Of a stretch of 64,000 bases of DNA, positions 25,025-35,600 are shown piece after piece. The DNA comes from Methylobacillus flagellatus. GTDB taxonomy: Bacteria > Pseudomonadota > Gammaproteobacteria > Burkholderiales > Methylophilaceae. A model generated the notes under the pieces. It did not search any database, was not told where the DNA came from, and worked only from the letters and a program-made list of their open reading frames with translations. The stretch's first letter is position 1. Each line of letters opens with the position of its first letter. The position numbers were made by a program, and so were the translations under genes. The stretch is from assembly GCF_005502435.1 (NCBI RefSeq), contig NZ_SCOU01000001.1, positions 744,001 to 808,000 of the forward strand. The letters are read 5' to 3'.

Positions 25025-25864
25025 ATGCGTCTCGTTGTTCAAGGCCCCAGCCTGCCCCAGCATGATCTGACTGAATTAAGTCGATTGTTCGGCGACACCC
25101 CATTCACATCGTTGACCACCACGGCCGCCGTGCTGGCAGTGAACATCACCCAGCAGGCCGCCGTGTCGGACTGGTGCACACCACGCCAGCTCGACCATGC
25201 CTTCGTGCCGGATGAGCTGAGTCTGTCGCAACTCGGGCTGGCCGTGATGGACATGGATTCCACCCTGATCACCATCGAGTGCATAGACGAGATCGCCGAC
25301 ATGTGTGGCCTCAAACCGCAGATCTCGGCCATCACCGAAAGCGCCATGCGTGGCGAGCTGGATTTCGCCGAGAGCCTGCGGCGGCGTGTCGCCCTGCTGG
25401 CCGGCCTGGATGCATCGGCGCTGCAGCGCGTGCTGGACGAACGGCTGCAACTCAGCCCAGGCACGCTGGACTGGATCGCCGCCTGCAAACAGCATGGCAT
25501 CCGCACCATGGTGGTTTCCGGCGGCTTCGACTTCTTTGCCGACCGCGTCAAACAACTGGCCGGTCTGGACTATGCACACGCCAACCAGCTGGAGATCATC
25601 GACGGCAAACTGACCGGTCAGCTACTGGGTGCTATCGTCGATGCACAAGCCAAGGCGGATCTGCTGGAAACCCTGCGCCTGCAATTGGGTCTGACCCAGA
25701 AGCAGGTGGTGGCCATAGGCGATGGCGCCAATGACCTCAAGATGATGGCCGCGGCCGGTGCTGGCGTGGCCTATCGCGCCAAGCCACTGGTGCGGCAACA
25801 AGCGAGCTTTGCACTCAACCATACCGGACTGGATGGTTTGATCCATCTGTTCAGCCCGGCCTGA
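25025..25864 (+). CDS. serB: Phosphoserine phosphatase
   Basis: This HAD-family enzyme of 279 residues carries out the last step of serine synthesis. The nucleophile motif is MDMDSTLI near residue 74. Motif II is [10 protein letters not shown], the Lys is near DGKLTG, and motif III is [11 protein letters not shown]. The N-terminal part of about 70 residues resembles the ACT-like regulatory region of bacterial SerB. The start at 25025 (MRLVVQGP) is chosen because upstream codons overlap the divergent sucC promoter region. Confidence 0.92.
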   Translation: MRLVVQGPSLPQHDLTELSRLFGDTPFTSLTTTAAVLAVNITQQAAVSDWCTPRQLDHAFVPDELSLSQLGLAVMDMDSTLITIECIDEIADMCGLKPQISAITESAMRGELDFAESLRRRVALLAGLDASALQRVLDERLQLSPGTLDWIAACKQHGIRTMVVSGGFDFFADRVKQLAGLDYAHANQLEIIDGKLTGQLLGAIVDAQAKADLLETLRLQLGLTQKQVVAIGDGANDLKMMAAAGAGVAYRAKPLVRQQASFALNHTGLDGLIHLFSPA

Positions 25865-25934
25865 GTTCGGGCACGCCCTTGAACTTGCGTGCGCTCTCAA
25901 CCAATCAGGCTCTCAACCAATCAGGAGTTATAAA

Positions 25935-26483
25935 ATGTCTTTGTATTCCAACCTGGCCGCAGCCGCCCTGCTGTCACTTAGCCTTAACGCATGGGCAGGC
26001 CCCATCGCCGAGATCAAGACCAGCGAAGGCTTGATCGTACTGGAACTCAACAGCGATAAAGCACCCAATACGGTGGCCAATTTTGTGCAGTACGCCAAAG
26101 ATGGCCACTATACCGGCACCATATTCCACCGTGTCATCTCGGGCTTCATGGTGCAGGGTGGCGGCATGGATAGCGACCTGAACGAGAAACCGACCCGGGC
26201 ACCGATCAAGAACGAAGCCAACAACGGCCTCAACAACACCGTAGGCACCATCGCCATGGCACGTACCGGCGACCCGCATTCTGCCAGTGCACAGTTCTTC
26301 ATCAATGTGGCTAACAACACCTTCCTTAACTTCACCGAGAAATCCGAGCGTGGCTGGGGTTATACCGTGTTCGGCAAAGTGACCAAGGGCATGGACGTGG
26401 TGGACCGCATCGCCAAGACCCGCACTGACGGTGGTGATGTGCCAGTACGCTCCATCGTCATCGAGCAGGTCACTATCAAATAA
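25935..26483 (+). CDS. Periplasmic cyclophilin-type peptidyl-prolyl isomerase
   Basis: This 182-residue protein has a signal peptide (cleavage near [10 protein letters not shown]), followed by a cyclophilin domain. [13 protein letters not shown], the FINVANN segment and [10 protein letters not shown] are the usual active-site regions. It assists folding of proline-containing periplasmic proteins, like E. coli PpiA. It follows serB after 70 bases, is preceded by an AGGAGT ribosome-binding site, and is followed by a strong bidirectional terminator. Confidence 0.92.
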   Translation: MSLYSNLAAAALLSLSLNAWAGPIAEIKTSEGLIVLELNSDKAPNTVANFVQYAKDGHYTGTIFHRVISGFMVQGGGMDSDLNEKPTRAPIKNEANNGLNNTVGTIAMARTGDPHSASAQFFINVANNTFLNFTEKSERGWGYTVFGKVTKGMDVVDRIAKTRTDGGDVPVRSIVIEQVTIK

Positions 26484-26594
26484 GCGCCTCAAAGCGGCGA
26501 CAAGTAAACGCCACAAGGCGCCGCCGCAGGTGCAAACCAGCGCCGAAAGCACACAACACCTAAAGAACAAAACAAGATATAAATCAGTAACATA

Positions 26595-26631
26595 AAACAC
26601 AAACGCCGCAACATTGCGGCGTTTGTGTTTT
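26595..26631. terminator. Bidirectional Rho-independent terminator
   Basis: A stem of about 17 base pairs, AAAACACAAACGCCGCA with its complement, has a very short loop and is flanked by A and T tracts on both sides. It separates the cyclophilin gene from the convergent gene at 26712. Confidence 0.85.
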
Positions 26632-26711
26632 CAATTGGGCGCTTATTCAATCGGGGACGCTCAAGCGACCCTTGATCAACCAGCTTGGGTGTTTAGCTGG
26701 CGACAACGACG

Positions 26712-27428
26712 TCAGTCATCCGTGACCAGCAACTCGATCTGAGCCAGCAACTGCTCTTTGTCGCTGGCATAAAAAGGCGTGGGGATCTCCACCCAGGCAC
26801 GACGCCCACCAGAAAGCCGGATCGGCATGCGGTCTGCCTGGCCGGCACTGCGTGTAGTGCCCCGGCCATTACCGCCATCGCGACCAAACCCATAACTGGC
26901 CGTTTCATCCTGCATGGCCGACTGGGCGGCTAGTTTCTGTGCCGCAACGTAGTCAAAATATTTAACGAAATCGAGATTGTTCTGGAACACCTGCATGCAG
27001 GCATCGGCACCCGGTGGCGTAAAGCCACGCTGGATCAGGTCGAATTTGAGTGTAGTGCGGGACGGCAGGCTGTCCGGGTATTTCTCCAGCAGCTCGGCAA
27101 AGATCGCCGGTGTCTTCAGCCATTTCAGCAGCAATTGCTGGCGGCCCTGCTCGTTGTGGCTGTTCTTGTATAGCTCCAGCTCGCGGCTCACAGCCAGCAT
27201 GCCTTCTTCAGGCGACTCGACCAAACCATAATGGCTCATGGCCGTGATCAGTGCGAACGCAGCCGGATTATTGAGTACCGCTTTGAAACCGATGTGTTGT
27301 GTGACCGCATTCATGGGCGCTGGATAACAGCGCTCGTTATCGTAGATCATCAACGCGCGGTTGATGGCCTCGTCCAATCCGATCGATGGCGCCGTTGGAC
27401 TTCTGCGCTTGCTGACAGGCTGATTCAT
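26712..27428 (-). CDS. Hypothetical protein
   Basis: This encodes 238 residues with no signal peptide and no membrane segment. Residues about 18-90 (LDEAINRALMIYDNERCYPAP to AVSRELELYK) look like a winged-helix-type module. A similar layout (EAI.RA..IY...GR.P.P, then LPS...L...GF.P.A near residue 135) occurs in hypothetical proteins of many bacteria. The C-terminus is Gly-rich and then acidic. It stands alone between convergent and co-directional neighbours. I cannot assign a function. Confidence 0.75.
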   Translation of the reverse strand: MNQPVSKRRSPTAPSIGLDEAINRALMIYDNERCYPAPMNAVTQHIGFKAVLNNPAAFALITAMSHYGLVESPEEGMLAVSRELELYKNSHNEQGRQQLLLKWLKTPAIFAELLEKYPDSLPSRTTLKFDLIQRGFTPPGADACMQVFQNNLDFVKYFDYVAAQKLAAQSAMQDETASYGFGRDGGNGRGTTRSAGQADRMPIRLSGGRRAWVEIPTPFYASDKEQLLAQIELLVTDD

Positions 27429-27565
27429 CGCTACCCCACCCCCGTGAAATTATAGCTAGCGCTAATCTAGCATACATTTCCATACAGTTCATAGACTTGT
27501 GCAGCATTGCAACGCCATGTTCTGAGATTACCGCCCTAAACTTCGCAGCCGACTAGAAAATGCCA

Positions 27566-27592
27566 TAAAAAAGCCACGCGATGCGTGGCTTT
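27566..27592 (-). terminator. Rho-independent terminator of the redox cluster
   Basis: On the minus strand GAAAGCCACGCATCGCGTGGC is followed by six T bases. The stem GCCACGC/GCGTGGC lies 20 bases after the stop of the beta-propeller lipoprotein gene. Confidence 0.82.
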
Positions 27593-27612
27593 CAAGTTTC
27601 AAAGAGGAGAAC

Positions 27613-28464
27613 TTAGATAGGCAACCAGATCAGTTCGCCCGCTTTCATGTCCGGCACCAAGAGATGCTTGCCGTCGGCTGACAGCGCGATGTCGGCCGAG
27701 GCATGGAAGCCGTCCTTGATCAGATGCACTTCACCCGCGGTGTCCAGCTTGAACACCTTGCCATTCTTCCAGTCGCTGACATACATATCGCCAGTCGCTG
27801 TATGTACCAGGCCATCCCCGCCACCAAAACCTTCCGCGATGTCGACCATGTCGCCGGTGTTGATGTCCAGCCGATACAGCACGCCCGTTGCGAAATCCAC
27901 CTGCAACATCACCGTACCGGTATCGTCCATGAGCAGACCATTGGGGGCGAGGATGCGCGCATCACGCTCGGCATCGATGATGAGGCTGACCTCACCGGCC
28001 GGATTGATCTTGTAGATGGCACCGCCCTTGCTGAGGTCGCCGCTGTCGCTGACATACAGATTACCCTGCGGGTCGGGCTCCAGATCGTTGAGGAACTGTG
28101 GCGTACGCGGGAAATCCAGCGTGTCGGCGAACACCGTCCAGCTACCATCCGGCGCCACCTTCAGCACGCGGGTCTTGTCAGCCACATACAGATCATCCGC
28201 TATCATGGCGAGCCCTTTGGGGTCGTCCATCCCGGTCGCAAACACACTGAGCTTGCCGTTCGGGCTGATCACACTGATCTGGCCATCACCGTCCTTGTCG
28301 AAACCATTGACCTCGGAAACGAATACGCGACCATCCCTGGCAGCCACCACCGATTCAGGCGTTTTGAGCCCGCCTATCCTGCTGGGCCCAGTGCTTTCTG
28401 CCGGGCCGCAAGCTACCAGCAGCCATGCTGCGAATACTGGACTGCAACGCCATAGGTTCACCAT
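27613..28464 (-). CDS. SMP-30/NHL-type beta-propeller lipoprotein
   Basis: This 283-residue protein has a lipoprotein signal (LLVAC near residue 18). The body is a beta propeller of the SMP-30/gluconolactonase/NHL kind: repeated DG.VFVSE, DDLYVADKT, GNLYVSDSG, GDMYVSDWK and GKHLLVPD strands. Such proteins can be lactonases or binding proteins; the substrate here is unknown. The ATG at 28464 follows GGAG at the right distance, better than the ATG at 28476. It is the last gene of the run that starts at 32613. Confidence 0.85.
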   Translation of the reverse strand: MVNLWRCSPVFAAWLLVACGPAESTGPSRIGGLKTPESVVAARDGRVFVSEVNGFDKDGDGQISVISPNGKLSVFATGMDDPKGLAMIADDLYVADKTRVLKVAPDGSWTVFADTLDFPRTPQFLNDLEPDPQGNLYVSDSGDLSKGGAIYKINPAGEVSLIIDAERDARILAPNGLLMDDTGTVMLQVDFATGVLYRLDINTGDMVDIAEGFGGGDGLVHTATGDMYVSDWKNGKVFKLDTAGEVHLIKDGFHASADIALSADGKHLLVPDMKAGELIWLPI

Positions 28465-28528
28465 AAAAGACTCCATTCCATACCGTTCGGCCTGTCAGGC
28501 TATCTGCTGTGCAGGCCCGTGTCCAGAC

Positions 28529-29125
28529 TCAGTATTGCAGATCGAGTGCGAAGGGAGCCGCGATCGGCGTGATCAGGGCGATGTTCGCACACGGCGCCTT
28601 GGGGGTGTCAGCGGCGATCGGGGTACTCAGCGCGGCCTGCACTTTGCTGTCCGCCTTGATCATCTTGACCAGGCCCTCCATCGCTTCGCTGTAAGCCGTA
28701 TCGATATTATGCTGCGGTGCGTAGCCCAGGAAACCAGGCTGTTCCGCGCGGCTCACAAAGGTGGCCAGTGGCTGGCCATCGGAGGCATACACGTTCGCGG
28801 TCACACGGCTGTAGAACACGCGCATCAGTGGGTTGTAGAACATGCTGGGCTTGAGCCAGACCAGGGTCTTGCCAGTTTCCAGGCCGCGGCACATGCCCAC
28901 GCTGCCGAATTCCTTGCCGAACTTCTCTTTGGCCAAGGGTTCGACATACGTGGCTTGGCTGTACCAGAAGTCGCGGTTGTAATATTCACTCAGACGGTAG
29001 CTGTGCGTGAACTCCTTGGGGCTGATGTAGACCAGCATGTCGTTGCTATCGGCAGCCTGCGCCGACGGCGCCATGGCAAGCCCCAATGTGATGCTCAACA
29101 ATCCAAGCAAACCGTGTCTGTTCAT
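28529..29125 (-). CDS. Exported hypothetical protein
   Basis: This encodes 198 residues with a signal peptide ending near APSAQA-ADSND. The mature part has SYRLSEYYNRDFWYSQATYVEP and a single pair of Cys residues (MCRG and PCAN). No domain is recognised. GGAGAG before the ATG at 29125 fixes the start; an upstream in-frame ATG at 29167 would overlap the dehydrogenase gene. It lies between a PQQ-type dehydrogenase and a beta-propeller lipoprotein and may belong to the same periplasmic system. Confidence 0.75.
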   Translation of the reverse strand: MNRHGLLGLLSITLGLAMAPSAQAADSNDMLVYISPKEFTHSYRLSEYYNRDFWYSQATYVEPLAKEKFGKEFGSVGMCRGLETGKTLVWLKPSMFYNPLMRVFYSRVTANVYASDGQPLATFVSRAEQPGFLGYAPQHNIDTAYSEAMEGLVKMIKADSKVQAALSTPIAADTPKAPCANIALITPIAAPFALDLQY

Positions 29126-29163
29126 GTCTCTCTCCATTCCTGCATTAACGTTCTGCACAGCCG

Positions 29164-30372
29164 TCAAGCTGCGTAAGTGATCCGGTAGATCGCACCGGTT
29201 CTGTCATCCGACACATACAAAGCGCCGTCCGGGCCCACCACCACATCCACAGGCCGTCCCCAGACTTCACTGCCGTTCTGCCATCCAGTCACAAAATCTT
29301 CGACCGCGACTGGCCGGTTGTTCTCAAAGCGCACGCGCACCAGTTTGTAGCCATAAGGCTGGTAACGGTTCCATGAACCATGCAAGGCCACGACAGCATC
29401 TGACTGATATTGCTTGGGAAAATTCGCTTTATCCAGAAAACTGATGCCCAGCGGCGTGGAATGCGCACGGAAGGTGATCGCAGGTGGCGTAGTGGTCGCG
29501 CAGAAACCAGCGCTGCCCGGAAAATTGGGGTCGGTGAACTGATCACCCCAGCAATGCGGCCAACCATAATGCTTGCCACCCTCGATGAGGTTGAGATGTT
29601 CAGGCGGCAACTCGTCGTTGACCGGACCGTTACGGGTCTCCGAACGGTTATCCGCGCCATTGTTGGTGGCGAACATCTCGCCGCTGACCGGGTGCCAGGC
29701 GAAGCCCTGCGAGTTGCGCAGGCCGCGCGCCCAGATCGGCGATTGTGCATGACGACCCAGCGTGGTCAGCGCACCGGCCGGTTTCCCGTCACGGGTATAG
29801 CGATGCAGGGTGGCGCGATTCGGGTCCTGCTCCAGGCAGACATTGCAGGTCGAGCCCACATTCAGATAAAGGTAACCATCCGGTCCCAGTCGCAAGGTCT
29901 TGGTGGAATGGCCGCCAGCAGGCAAGTTGGGGATCAGCGTGGTCACGCCACTTGCCGGCCAGTCCGCATCTTTTTGCTCCAGTCGCACCACGGCATCTTC
30001 ATTGGCAACCAGCAGCTTGCCATCCACGAACGCCAGCCCCTGTGGATTGCGCAGATTCTCTGCTACCACCACCACCTCGTCTGCCAAGCCGTCTTTATCG
30101 CGGTCGGGCAGCATGAGCACTTTGCCATGGCGGGCGGTAGAGACATACAAGTGACCATCCGGCCCAAAGGTCATGAAGCGTGCGCCGGGCAACTGCTCAC
30201 CATCCGGCATGCGTGCCGTGCCGAACACCTGGAGCTTGAAACCTTCAGGCAACTTGAGGCTGTCAGGCGCGGCCATGGAGGGCTGGATGCGGAACAACAG
30301 CTGCGATACGAACAACAGCACAAAAGCCGTCACTGCAAACAGTCCGAGACGTTGTTTCTTGCTCATTAGCAC
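29164..30372 (-). CDS. PQQ-dependent sugar (glucose/sorbosone) dehydrogenase family protein
   Basis: This 402-residue exported protein has an N-terminal membrane-type signal (LGLFAVTAFVLLFVSQLLF). The rest is a six-bladed propeller of the soluble quinoprotein glucose dehydrogenase / L-sorbosone dehydrogenase family: FMTFGPDGHLYVS, NPQGLAFVDGKL, GGHSTKTLRLGPDGYLYLNVGS and PVDVVVGPDGALYVSDD. A Cys pair (STCNVC) is also seen. The natural substrate is unknown; family members oxidise sugars or aldehydes in the periplasm. It lies 80 bases after the FccB-like gene. Confidence 0.85.
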   Translation of the reverse strand: MLMSKKQRLGLFAVTAFVLLFVSQLLFRIQPSMAAPDSLKLPEGFKLQVFGTARMPDGEQLPGARFMTFGPDGHLYVSTARHGKVLMLPDRDKDGLADEVVVVAENLRNPQGLAFVDGKLLVANEDAVVRLEQKDADWPASGVTTLIPNLPAGGHSTKTLRLGPDGYLYLNVGSTCNVCLEQDPNRATLHRYTRDGKPAGALTTLGRHAQSPIWARGLRNSQGFAWHPVSGEMFATNNGADNRSETRNGPVNDELPPEHLNLIEGGKHYGWPHCWGDQFTDPNFPGSAGFCATTTPPAITFRAHSTPLGISFLDKANFPKQYQSDAVVALHGSWNRYQPYGYKLVRVRFENNRPVAVEDFVTGWQNGSEVWGRPVDVVVGPDGALYVSDDRTGAIYRITYAA

Positions 30373-30451
30373 CTTTCGTTGTCAGTTAACTGAATCCCTA
30401 CAGATCGCCAAACACTGCAATCACACCCGGCACGCGCCCTTTCAGTTCAAC

Positions 30452-31723
30452 TCAGGTCAACACGTCTGACCAGATGTTCTGCGCCCAGGAGTAAGCGTAT
30501 TGCCCCTCCTGCTCGCTAGGCTGTGCCGAAACACCCCCACCTTCGGCGGGCAGCATGATCTTCTTATGCTGGTCATAGCGGTACACATGCGCCACATGCA
30601 TGGCCATACGTGCATTCACAAAGCTGTAACAGGTGTTGGCGAACACCGGCTGCGGGTCAGGCTGCTGACCTGCCAGCGTGGCCAATATGGCGCTGGCGCA
30701 GACGCGCGCCTGCGAGGTCGCCATGTGCGCTGATTTAGGCAAGGCCGCTGACACAGAATCTCCCACAATGTACGTATCCGGCACGACTTTGGATGCGTAA
30801 CTGAGGAAATCTACCTCGCACCAACGTTTGTCCACATTGGCAGCGCCCACCAGCTGCGCCACTTTGCCGGCCCGCTGTGGCGGGATGACGTTGAGTACAT
30901 CGGCGCTGACCGTCTCGAATTCGGTTTTGACCTCACGCGCAGCGACATCCACCTCGGTCAGCTGGCTATTGGGCCGGTAGTCGATCATGCCGGCATACAT
31001 CTCTGCCCACACCTTGGTGAACAAGGCTTTTTTGGAGGTGATCTCCGGGTTGGCATCCAGCACGATGATCTTGGCTTTGGGCTTATGCTGGCTGAAGTAG
31101 GAGGCCACCTGACAGACCCGCTCATACGGTCCTGGTGGGCAACGGTACGGGGCTTTGGGCACGCTCATGACGAACACACCGCCATCCGGCATGGCGGCCA
31201 GTTGTTGCTGCAGCAAGACGGTCTGCGGCCCGGCTTTCCAGGCATGTGGCACCTGCTGACTGGCCTCGGCGCTGTCCAGCATGGGCAGGCTGTCGTAGAT
31301 GAAATCCACACCGGGCGCGATCACCAGCTTGTCGTAACGGAGTTCGCCACGCGTCAGTTGCAGCTTGCGGGCAAGCGGGTCGACGGCAGTCACCGTGTCC
31401 TGCACGCGCTGGATGCCGTGCTGCTGCAAACCGTCATAGCCAAAGGTCAGATCAGCCAGCGTCTTGCTGCCACCCAGCACCAGATTGGAAAGCGGGCAGG
31501 AAATGAAACTGGGGTTGGGTTCGATCACGATCACCTCAACCGCGCCTGCACTCCACATGCGGAGATATTTAGCTGCGGTAGCCCCTGCATAACCACCGCC
31601 TATCACCACCACGCGTGGCGATGCTTGTGTACGCAGCGCTCGGGCACAGCCGGACAAAGGCAGCAGGGTCAATGCCGCAGCGCTGGCAGAGAATCGCATG
31701 AAGTCACGGCGGTTGAGGTTCAT
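30452..31723 (-). CDS. FccB-like FAD sulfide dehydrogenase subunit
   Basis: This 423-residue flavoprotein has a Tat signal (RRDFMRFSASAAALTLLPL). The FAD-binding motif VVVIGGGYAGATAAKYLR is next. CPLSNLVLGG contains the Cys expected to bind flavin or sulfur, and a second Cys is in VFANTCYSFV. It matches the flavin subunit of flavocytochrome c sulfide dehydrogenase. The small cytochrome c gene directly upstream (26-base gap) would be the electron acceptor. Sulfide oxidation is the best guess; other thiol substrates are possible. Confidence 0.87.
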   Translation of the reverse strand: MNLNRRDFMRFSASAAALTLLPLSGCARALRTQASPRVVVIGGGYAGATAAKYLRMWSAGAVEVIVIEPNPSFISCPLSNLVLGGSKTLADLTFGYDGLQQHGIQRVQDTVTAVDPLARKLQLTRGELRYDKLVIAPGVDFIYDSLPMLDSAEASQQVPHAWKAGPQTVLLQQQLAAMPDGGVFVMSVPKAPYRCPPGPYERVCQVASYFSQHKPKAKIIVLDANPEITSKKALFTKVWAEMYAGMIDYRPNSQLTEVDVAAREVKTEFETVSADVLNVIPPQRAGKVAQLVGAANVDKRWCEVDFLSYASKVVPDTYIVGDSVSAALPKSAHMATSQARVCASAILATLAGQQPDPQPVFANTCYSFVNARMAMHVAHVYRYDQHKKIMLPAEGGGVSAQPSEQEGQYAYSWAQNIWSDVLT

Positions 31724-31748
31724 GACGGCAGGCTCCTGCAGCTGGCGA

Positions 31749-32072
31749 TTATCGGGGGTGGGCGGGCAAAGAGGCTGGGCGGCGGGGCTGTTGCGAGAAG
31801 AACAGCGCAAGACCGTCGATCTCGGCATCCGTCAAGCCCTTGGCGTGGCGCTGCATGACCGTGGATGGTCTGGCGCCGCTTTTGAAATCCTGCATCTGCT
31901 TGCGAAAATGGCTGGCATCCAGGCCAGCCAGTACCGGGGTACCACCTGCACTGTTGCCGTTGGTACCGTGGCAGGCCGCGCAGGAGGAGGCCAACGTGGT
32001 GATGTGGTCCGGCTCCGCTACGACAAGTAGCGGAGCACAGAGCAAACCAAGCACTATCAGCCTAGACAACAT
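31749..32072 (-). CDS. Periplasmic cytochrome c (FccA-like)
   Basis: This 107-residue protein has a signal peptide and one haem c motif, CAACH, near residue 31. A Met ligand is expected from the C-terminal half (STVMQRHAKGLTDAEIDGLA). The size and the motif order fit class I c553/c4-type cytochromes. It is probably the haem partner of the flavoprotein encoded next. A typical FccA can have one or two haems; here there is one. Confidence 0.87.
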   Translation of the reverse strand: MLSRLIVLGLLCAPLLVVAEPDHITTLASSCAACHGTNGNSAGGTPVLAGLDASHFRKQMQDFKSGARPSTVMQRHAKGLTDAEIDGLALFFSQQPRRPASLPAHPR

Positions 32073-32118
32073 GGTGCTGTCTTCTAGCGTACCGTTAGCG
32101 CCTTAGAAACACTTTGTT

Positions 32119-32613
32119 TTAGAAACACTTTGTTTCCTGGCAGCCATCGTCCTTGGCGCCATATTTGGTCAACAGCTCAGCCGTGGAAGTGTTGCCCAGG
32201 TCACGCGCCATGCGCAGGATAGAAAGGTCGCCGCGCATCTTGATCTGGGGATCGGCACCTTTTTTCAGCAGGTACTCGACCAGCTCGTCATTGGCGTTGA
32301 ATGTGGCATGTGCCAGCGATGTCATGTAATTGACGGGGTGGCGGTAGTTGATGTCAGCACCATGCTCGGCAAGGTATTTCACCATGGCAGTCTGGTTCTT
32401 ACTGGCAGCGGACAGCACCGGGGTCCATGCGAAGAATTTGTCGTTCACCGCGATCTTGCCGGAATCCAGATACTTCTTCACCATCTTGATATTGCCGCCT
32501 GTCACTGCAGTCGTGAATTCGATCTGCTCTTCATCGGTCAGTGCGAAGCTGGACATCGAGAATACCAACGCCAAAACCGCCAGTGCTGCTTTTAACATGT
32601 TCATGCTGTTCAA
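32119..32613 (-). CDS. Exported ankyrin-repeat protein (small)
   Basis: This 164-residue protein has a signal peptide (AALAVLALVFSMSSFA) and three to four ankyrin-like repeats (WTPVLSAASKNQTAMVKYLAEHG and following). The last residues, DDGCQETKCF, carry two Cys. It is the first gene of a co-directional run with the cytochrome and flavoprotein genes, about 45 bases upstream of them. Pairing of ankyrin proteins with redox enzymes is known (for example AnkB near catalases), but its role here is unproven. Confidence 0.85.
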   Translation of the reverse strand: MNSMNMLKAALAVLALVFSMSSFALTDEEQIEFTTAVTGGNIKMVKKYLDSGKIAVNDKFFAWTPVLSAASKNQTAMVKYLAEHGADINYRHPVNYMTSLAHATFNANDELVEYLLKKGADPQIKMRGDLSILRMARDLGNTSTAELLTKYGAKDDGCQETKCF

Positions 32614-32640
32614 TCTCCGTATTGTTATTAGTTAGTATTA

Positions 32641-35600
32641 TCAAGCGATAAAGCGGCGCGCGTTGCGGAACATGCGCATCCAAGGCCCATCTTCCTGCCA
32701 GCCGTCTGGCTGCCAGGAGTTTTGTACGCTGCGGAACACACGTTCTGGATGCGGCATCATGATACTGAAGCGCCCATCTGCCGTCGTCAATCCTGTGATG
32801 CCCGCTGGCGAGCCATTCGGGTTGTAAGGGTAGATTTCAGTTGCAGAACCTGCATTATCCACATAGCGCATAGTAACCAGCTTGTCAGCCAGCACAGCAT
32901 GGACAGCGGCCGCATCAGAAAATTCCGCATAACCTTCACCATGTGCAACCGCGATCGGCATACGGCTGCCCGCCATGCCACTCAGGAACAGGGATGGCGA
33001 GTCCAGCACTTCCACCATGGCCACGCGCGCTTCGAACTGCTCGGACTTGTTGCGCACGAAATGCGGCCAGTGCCCGGCGCCCGGAATGATGCTGTGCAAG
33101 TTACTCATCATCTGGCAGCCGTTGCATACGCCCAGCGCGAAGGAATCACTGCGCTCGAAAAAGGCCGCGAATTCCTCGCGTGCACGTGCATTGAACAGGA
33201 TGGACTTGGCCCAGCCTTCACCCGCCCCCAGCACGTCGCCGTAAGAGAAACCGCCACAGGCCACCACACCGGCAAAGTCGCGCAGGCTGACCCGGCCGCT
33301 GATGATGTCACTCATGTGCACATCATGCGCTGCAAAACCGGCACGGTCGAACGCAGCGGCCATTTCCACCTGACCGTTCACGCCCTGCTCGCGCAGGATG
33401 GCCATTCTGGGTGCATGACGCCCACCGATATAGGGTGCGGCGATGTTGTCGGAAGGGTCAAAACTCAGCTTGGCATGCAGGCCAGGATCAGCCAGATCCA
33501 GGATACGGTCATATTCCTGCTGCGCACAGACCGGATTGTCGCGACGCTTTTGCATCTGGTAAGTCGTTTCAGACCAGGCACGGTGCAGCTCCACGCGTGA
33601 AGCTGCAAATACGGAAACACCAGCACGCGTGATGCGCAGTTCATGGTGCGCAGCTGGCTGGCCGATCAGATGCGCCACGGCAGGGCCGCCGCGTTGCAGC
33701 ATGCGATTGATGAACTGGCACAAGACATCCGCTTCATGGGCATGCACCTGCACCACCGCACCCAGCTCTTCGTTGAACAGCGTGGTCAGCACATCGTCAG
33801 GCAGCGCATCCAGCTGGATATCCAGACCACAACGGGCTGCGAAGGCCATTTCGGCCAGCGTGGCGAACAGGCCACCATCGGAACGGTCATGGTAAGCCAG
33901 CAGGTTGCCCTGATGGTTCAAAGTCTGGATCACGCCAAAGAACTGCTTGAGCAGTTCGGCATCGTCCACATCCGGCACCGTATCGCCGGTCTGCCCATAG
34001 ACCTGTGCCAGCGCAGAACCGCCCATGCGGTTCTTGCCCAAACCCAGATCGATGAGGATCAAGCGTGTATCGCCCAGGTCGGTACGCAGCTGTGGAGTGA
34101 GCGTCTTGCGCGCATCGGTCACCGGCGCAAACGCGGTCACCACCAGCGAGATCGGCGCAGTGACGGCTTTCTTCTCGCCGTCCTGCTCCCATACCGTCTT
34201 CATGGACATAGAGTCCTTGCCGACCGGGATGCTGATGCCCAGTTGTGGACACAGCTCCATGCCCACCGCCTTGACGGTATCGAACAAGGCCGCGTCTTCA
34301 CCCACATGACCGGCGGGCGCCATCCAGTTGGCGGACAGCTTGAGATCGCCCAGGTCTGCGATACGGCTGGCTGCGATATTGGTGATGGATTCGCCTATCG
34401 CCATGCGTCCGGAGGCCGGCGCGTTGATCAGTGCCAGCGGTGCTTTTTCACCGATGGCGAAAGCTTCACCACGGTAAGTTTCATAGCCCGCCAGCGTGAC
34501 GGCCACATCGGACACCGGCACTTGCCAGGGGCCGACCATCTGGTCGCGTGCGATCAGGCCGGTCACGCTACGGTCACCGATGGTGATCAGGAAGGTCTTG
34601 TCCGCCACGCCAGGCAGGCGCAGCACACGCAGCACCGCCTCTTCCAGCTTGATGCCGCTGGCATCGAAAGCGGGCAGACTGCGCTGCACATGTTGCACAT
34701 CACGCGTCATCTTGGGCGGCTTACCCAACAGCACGGACAAATCCATGTCCACGGGTTTGTTATCGAAATGGGTATCTGCGACGGTGAGGTGGCGCTCTTC
34801 AGTAGCGTGGCCCACCACGGCGAACGGGCAGCGCTCGCGCTCACAGATCTCGGCAAAGCGTGGCAGGTCATCCAGCGCCACCGCCATCACGTAACGTTCC
34901 TGCGCTTCATTGCTCCACAACTCGCGCGGGCTCATGCCCGGCTCTTCATTGTGCACATTGCGCAACTGGAACAATGCGCCTACGCCAGCGTCATTGACCA
35001 GCTCCGGGAAGGCATTGGAGATGCCGCCTGCGCCCACATCATGGATGCTCAGGATAGGGTTGTTCTCGCCCAGCTGCCAGCAGCGGTCGATGACTTCCTG
35101 GGCTCGGCGCTGCAGCTCCGGGTTGCCACGCTGCACCGAATCGAAATCCAGGTTCTCGGTGTTGGCGCCAGTGTCCATGCTGGACGCGGCTCCGCCACCC
35201 AGGCCGATCAGCATGGCCGGACCACCCAGCTGTATCAGTGCCGCGCCAGGCGGGATGGGGTTCTTTTTGGAATGCTGTGCCGAGATATTACCCACACCAC
35301 CGGCCAGCATGATGGGTTTGTGATAACCACGCACCTCGCCTGCGGCTTCCAGCTCCAGGGTACGGAAGTAACCGGTGATGCTGGGACGACCGAATTCGTT
35401 GTTATAGGCAGCGCCACCCAGCGGGCCATCGGTCATGATCTGCAGGGCAGACGCAATCCGACCCGGCTTGCCGTGCACCTGTTCCCAAGGCTGTTCAAAA
35501 CCGGGGATGTTCAGGTTGGAAACCGAGAAACCAGTCAGGCCGGCCTTGGGCTTGGAGCCAGAACCCGTGGCACCTTCATCACGGATCTCGCCACCGGCAC

